Shown piece after piece: positions 11,448 to 12,490 of a DNA stretch of 12,490 nucleotides. The notes beneath the pieces were generated by a model, which worked only from the letters and a program-made list of their open reading frames with translations, was not told the DNA's origin and searched no databases. This DNA comes from Actinomycetota bacterium (lineage in GTDB: Bacteria > Actinomycetota > Thermoleophilia > Gaiellales > Gaiellaceae). The first letter of the stretch is position 1. The number at the start of each line of letters is the position of its first letter. The translations under genes were made by a program, and so were the position numbers. The DNA lies in assembly GCA_013695295.1 (NCBI GenBank), contig JACDAS010000142.1, positions 1-12,490 on the forward strand, in the 5' to 3' direction.

Positions 11448-12490
11448 AGGAGATCCTCGACGACGTCCGCCGCTGGCGGGAGCAGGGCGAGCAGGTCGCC
11501 GTCGCCACGGTGATCGCGACCCGCCGATCCGCGCCGCGACCGGTGGGCGCGAGCCTCGCCGTCTCGGCCTCGGGCCAGATGTGCGGCTCCGTTTCGGGGG
11601 GTTGCGTCGAGTCCGACGTCTACGAGCACGCACGCGAGGTGCTCGAGACCGGGACGCCGAAGCTCTTGAGCTACGGCATCGCCGACGAGGAGGCCTGGGC
11701 GGTCGGCCTGCCCTGCGGCGGCGAGATCGACGTGTACGTCGCGGAAAGTCCTCCGGATTTTCCTCGAGAGACGCTCGAGGCCGAGCGCGCCGTGCTGTTC
11801 AGCGTCGTCGACGGCGCTCTGGCCGGGAGGTGGAGCCTCAGCTTCGAGAACGGTGATGTGAAGGGCGACGGGGTCCCCGACGAGGCTGTGGCCCAGTTCG
11901 ACGAGCTGATCCGCGGCGGGCGAAACCGGCTGCTCGAGCTCTCCGACGGGACGAAGGTCTTCGCCGAGTGGTACGGGCCGCCGCCCCGCCTGCTCGTCTA
12001 CGGCGCGGTTGACACGGCCGAGGCGCTCTGCCGGGCAGCCGGCCTGCTCGGCTGGCACACGATCGTCGCCGACGCACGCGCGAAGTTCGCCACCCGCGAG
12101 CGGATCCCGAGCGCCGACGAGCTGATCGTCGCCTGGCCCGAAGAGGCGCTCGCACAGGTCGCGCCCGACCACCAGACGGCGATCGTCGTCCTGACGCACG
12201 ACGACAAGTTCGACGAGCCAGCGCTCAAGGGGGCACTCGAGACCGAGGCCTTCTACATCGGCGCCCTCGGCTCGCGGCGAAACCAGGAGCGCCGGCGCGG
12301 TCGGCTGCTCGAGGCCGGCGTCGCGGAGGAGGAGCTCGACCGGATCTCCGGACCGTGCGGGCTCGACCTCGGTGCCGACTCGCAGTCGGAGACCGCGCTC
12401 TCGATCCTGGCCGAGATCCTCGCCGTCCGCGCGGGGCGGAGCGGCGGCCCGCTCAAGACCGCGAAGCAGCGGATCCACGCCGAGGTCTAG
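11444..12490 (+). CDS. XdhC/CoxF family molybdenum cofactor insertion or sulfuration protein
   Basis: A 348-residue protein with both XdhC-family domains. The N-terminal CoxI-like domain has MCGSVSGGCVESDV (46-59, Cys54) and GLPCGGEIDVYV (88-99, Cys91). The C-terminal Rossmann domain has LLVYGAVDTAEAL (183-195), FATRERIPSADELIVAWP (215-232), VVLTHDDKFDEPAL (248-261) and YIGALGSRRNQERR (271-284), then SGPCGLDLGADSQSETALSILAEI. XdhC in Rhodobacter binds molybdenum cofactor and helps its sulfuration and insertion into xanthine dehydrogenase; the same role is inferred here. The GTG start has GGAGG eight bases upstream and a 4 bp GTGA overlap with the VWA gene. The gene ends on the last three bases of the window, so it is complete, but anything further in the operon is not visible. 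Confidence 0.93.
   Translation: MKEILDDVRRWREQGEQVAVATVIATRRSAPRPVGASLAVSASGQMCGSVSGGCVESDVYEHAREVLETGTPKLLSYGIADEEAWAVGLPCGGEIDVYVAESPPDFPRETLEAERAVLFSVVDGALAGRWSLSFENGDVKGDGVPDEAVAQFDELIRGGRNRLLELSDGTKVFAEWYGPPPRLLVYGAVDTAEALCRAAGLLGWHTIVADARAKFATRERIPSADELIVAWPEEALAQVAPDHQTAIVVLTHDDKFDEPALKGALETEAFYIGALGSRRNQERRRGRLLEAGVAEEELDRISGPCGLDLGADSQSETALSILAEILAVRAGRSGGPLKTAKQRIHAEV

Overview
The window is GC-rich, gene-dense DNA with many GTG starts, short overlaps between genes and apparently leaderless transcripts. This fits a high-GC actinobacterium, perhaps a deep soil lineage such as the Thermoleophilia; that placement is inference from style and remembered protein similarity. No mobile element, RNA gene or CRISPR array was seen. 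Nearly every base is coding; the only real gaps are 42-64, 8357-8428 and 9338-9457, and all three hold promoters.

Left block (1-2762). The first codons of an SDR-like gene run off the left edge on the minus strand (1-41). Divergent from it, 23 bp away, is a two-gene coenzyme-B12-dependent diol/glycerol dehydratase operon: a short small subunit (65-496), then a protein (471-2762) in which the large and medium subunits are fused. All the active-site residues I checked in the large-subunit part are present. No reactivating factor, microcompartment shell gene or alcohol/aldehyde dehydrogenase lies in the window.

Middle block (2753-8356, minus strand). A tightly packed eight-gene operon encodes, in transcription order: FAD subunit, 2x[2Fe-2S] subunit, and a molybdenum-hydroxylase catalytic subunit split into two separate genes (N-terminal half, then C-terminal half), followed by a cupin, an SDR oxidoreductase with no ordinary start codon, a 62-residue 4-oxalocrotonate-tautomerase-like protein and a small membrane protein. 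The membrane-protein gene converges on, and overlaps by 10 bp, the dehydratase gene. Upstream, with its own promoter, is a metallo-beta-lactamase-fold (lactonase-like) hydrolase (8429-9337).

Right block (9458-12490, plus strand). A translationally coupled trio encodes a CoxD/MoxR-type AAA+ ATPase, a CoxE-type von Willebrand A protein and an XdhC/CoxF-type protein. Families of this kind mature the active site of molybdenum hydroxylases, so the trio most likely serves the split enzyme next to it.

The middle and right blocks together look like a catabolic unit. A molybdenum hydroxylase oxidises an unknown, possibly N-heterocyclic or aldehyde-type, substrate, and a lactonase-like hydrolase, SDR, cupin and tautomerase process the products. 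The lactonase-like gene and the hydroxylase operon share an 11-base promoter element, which suggests co-expression. The substrate cannot be read from the sequence. The dehydratase block may be functionally unrelated.
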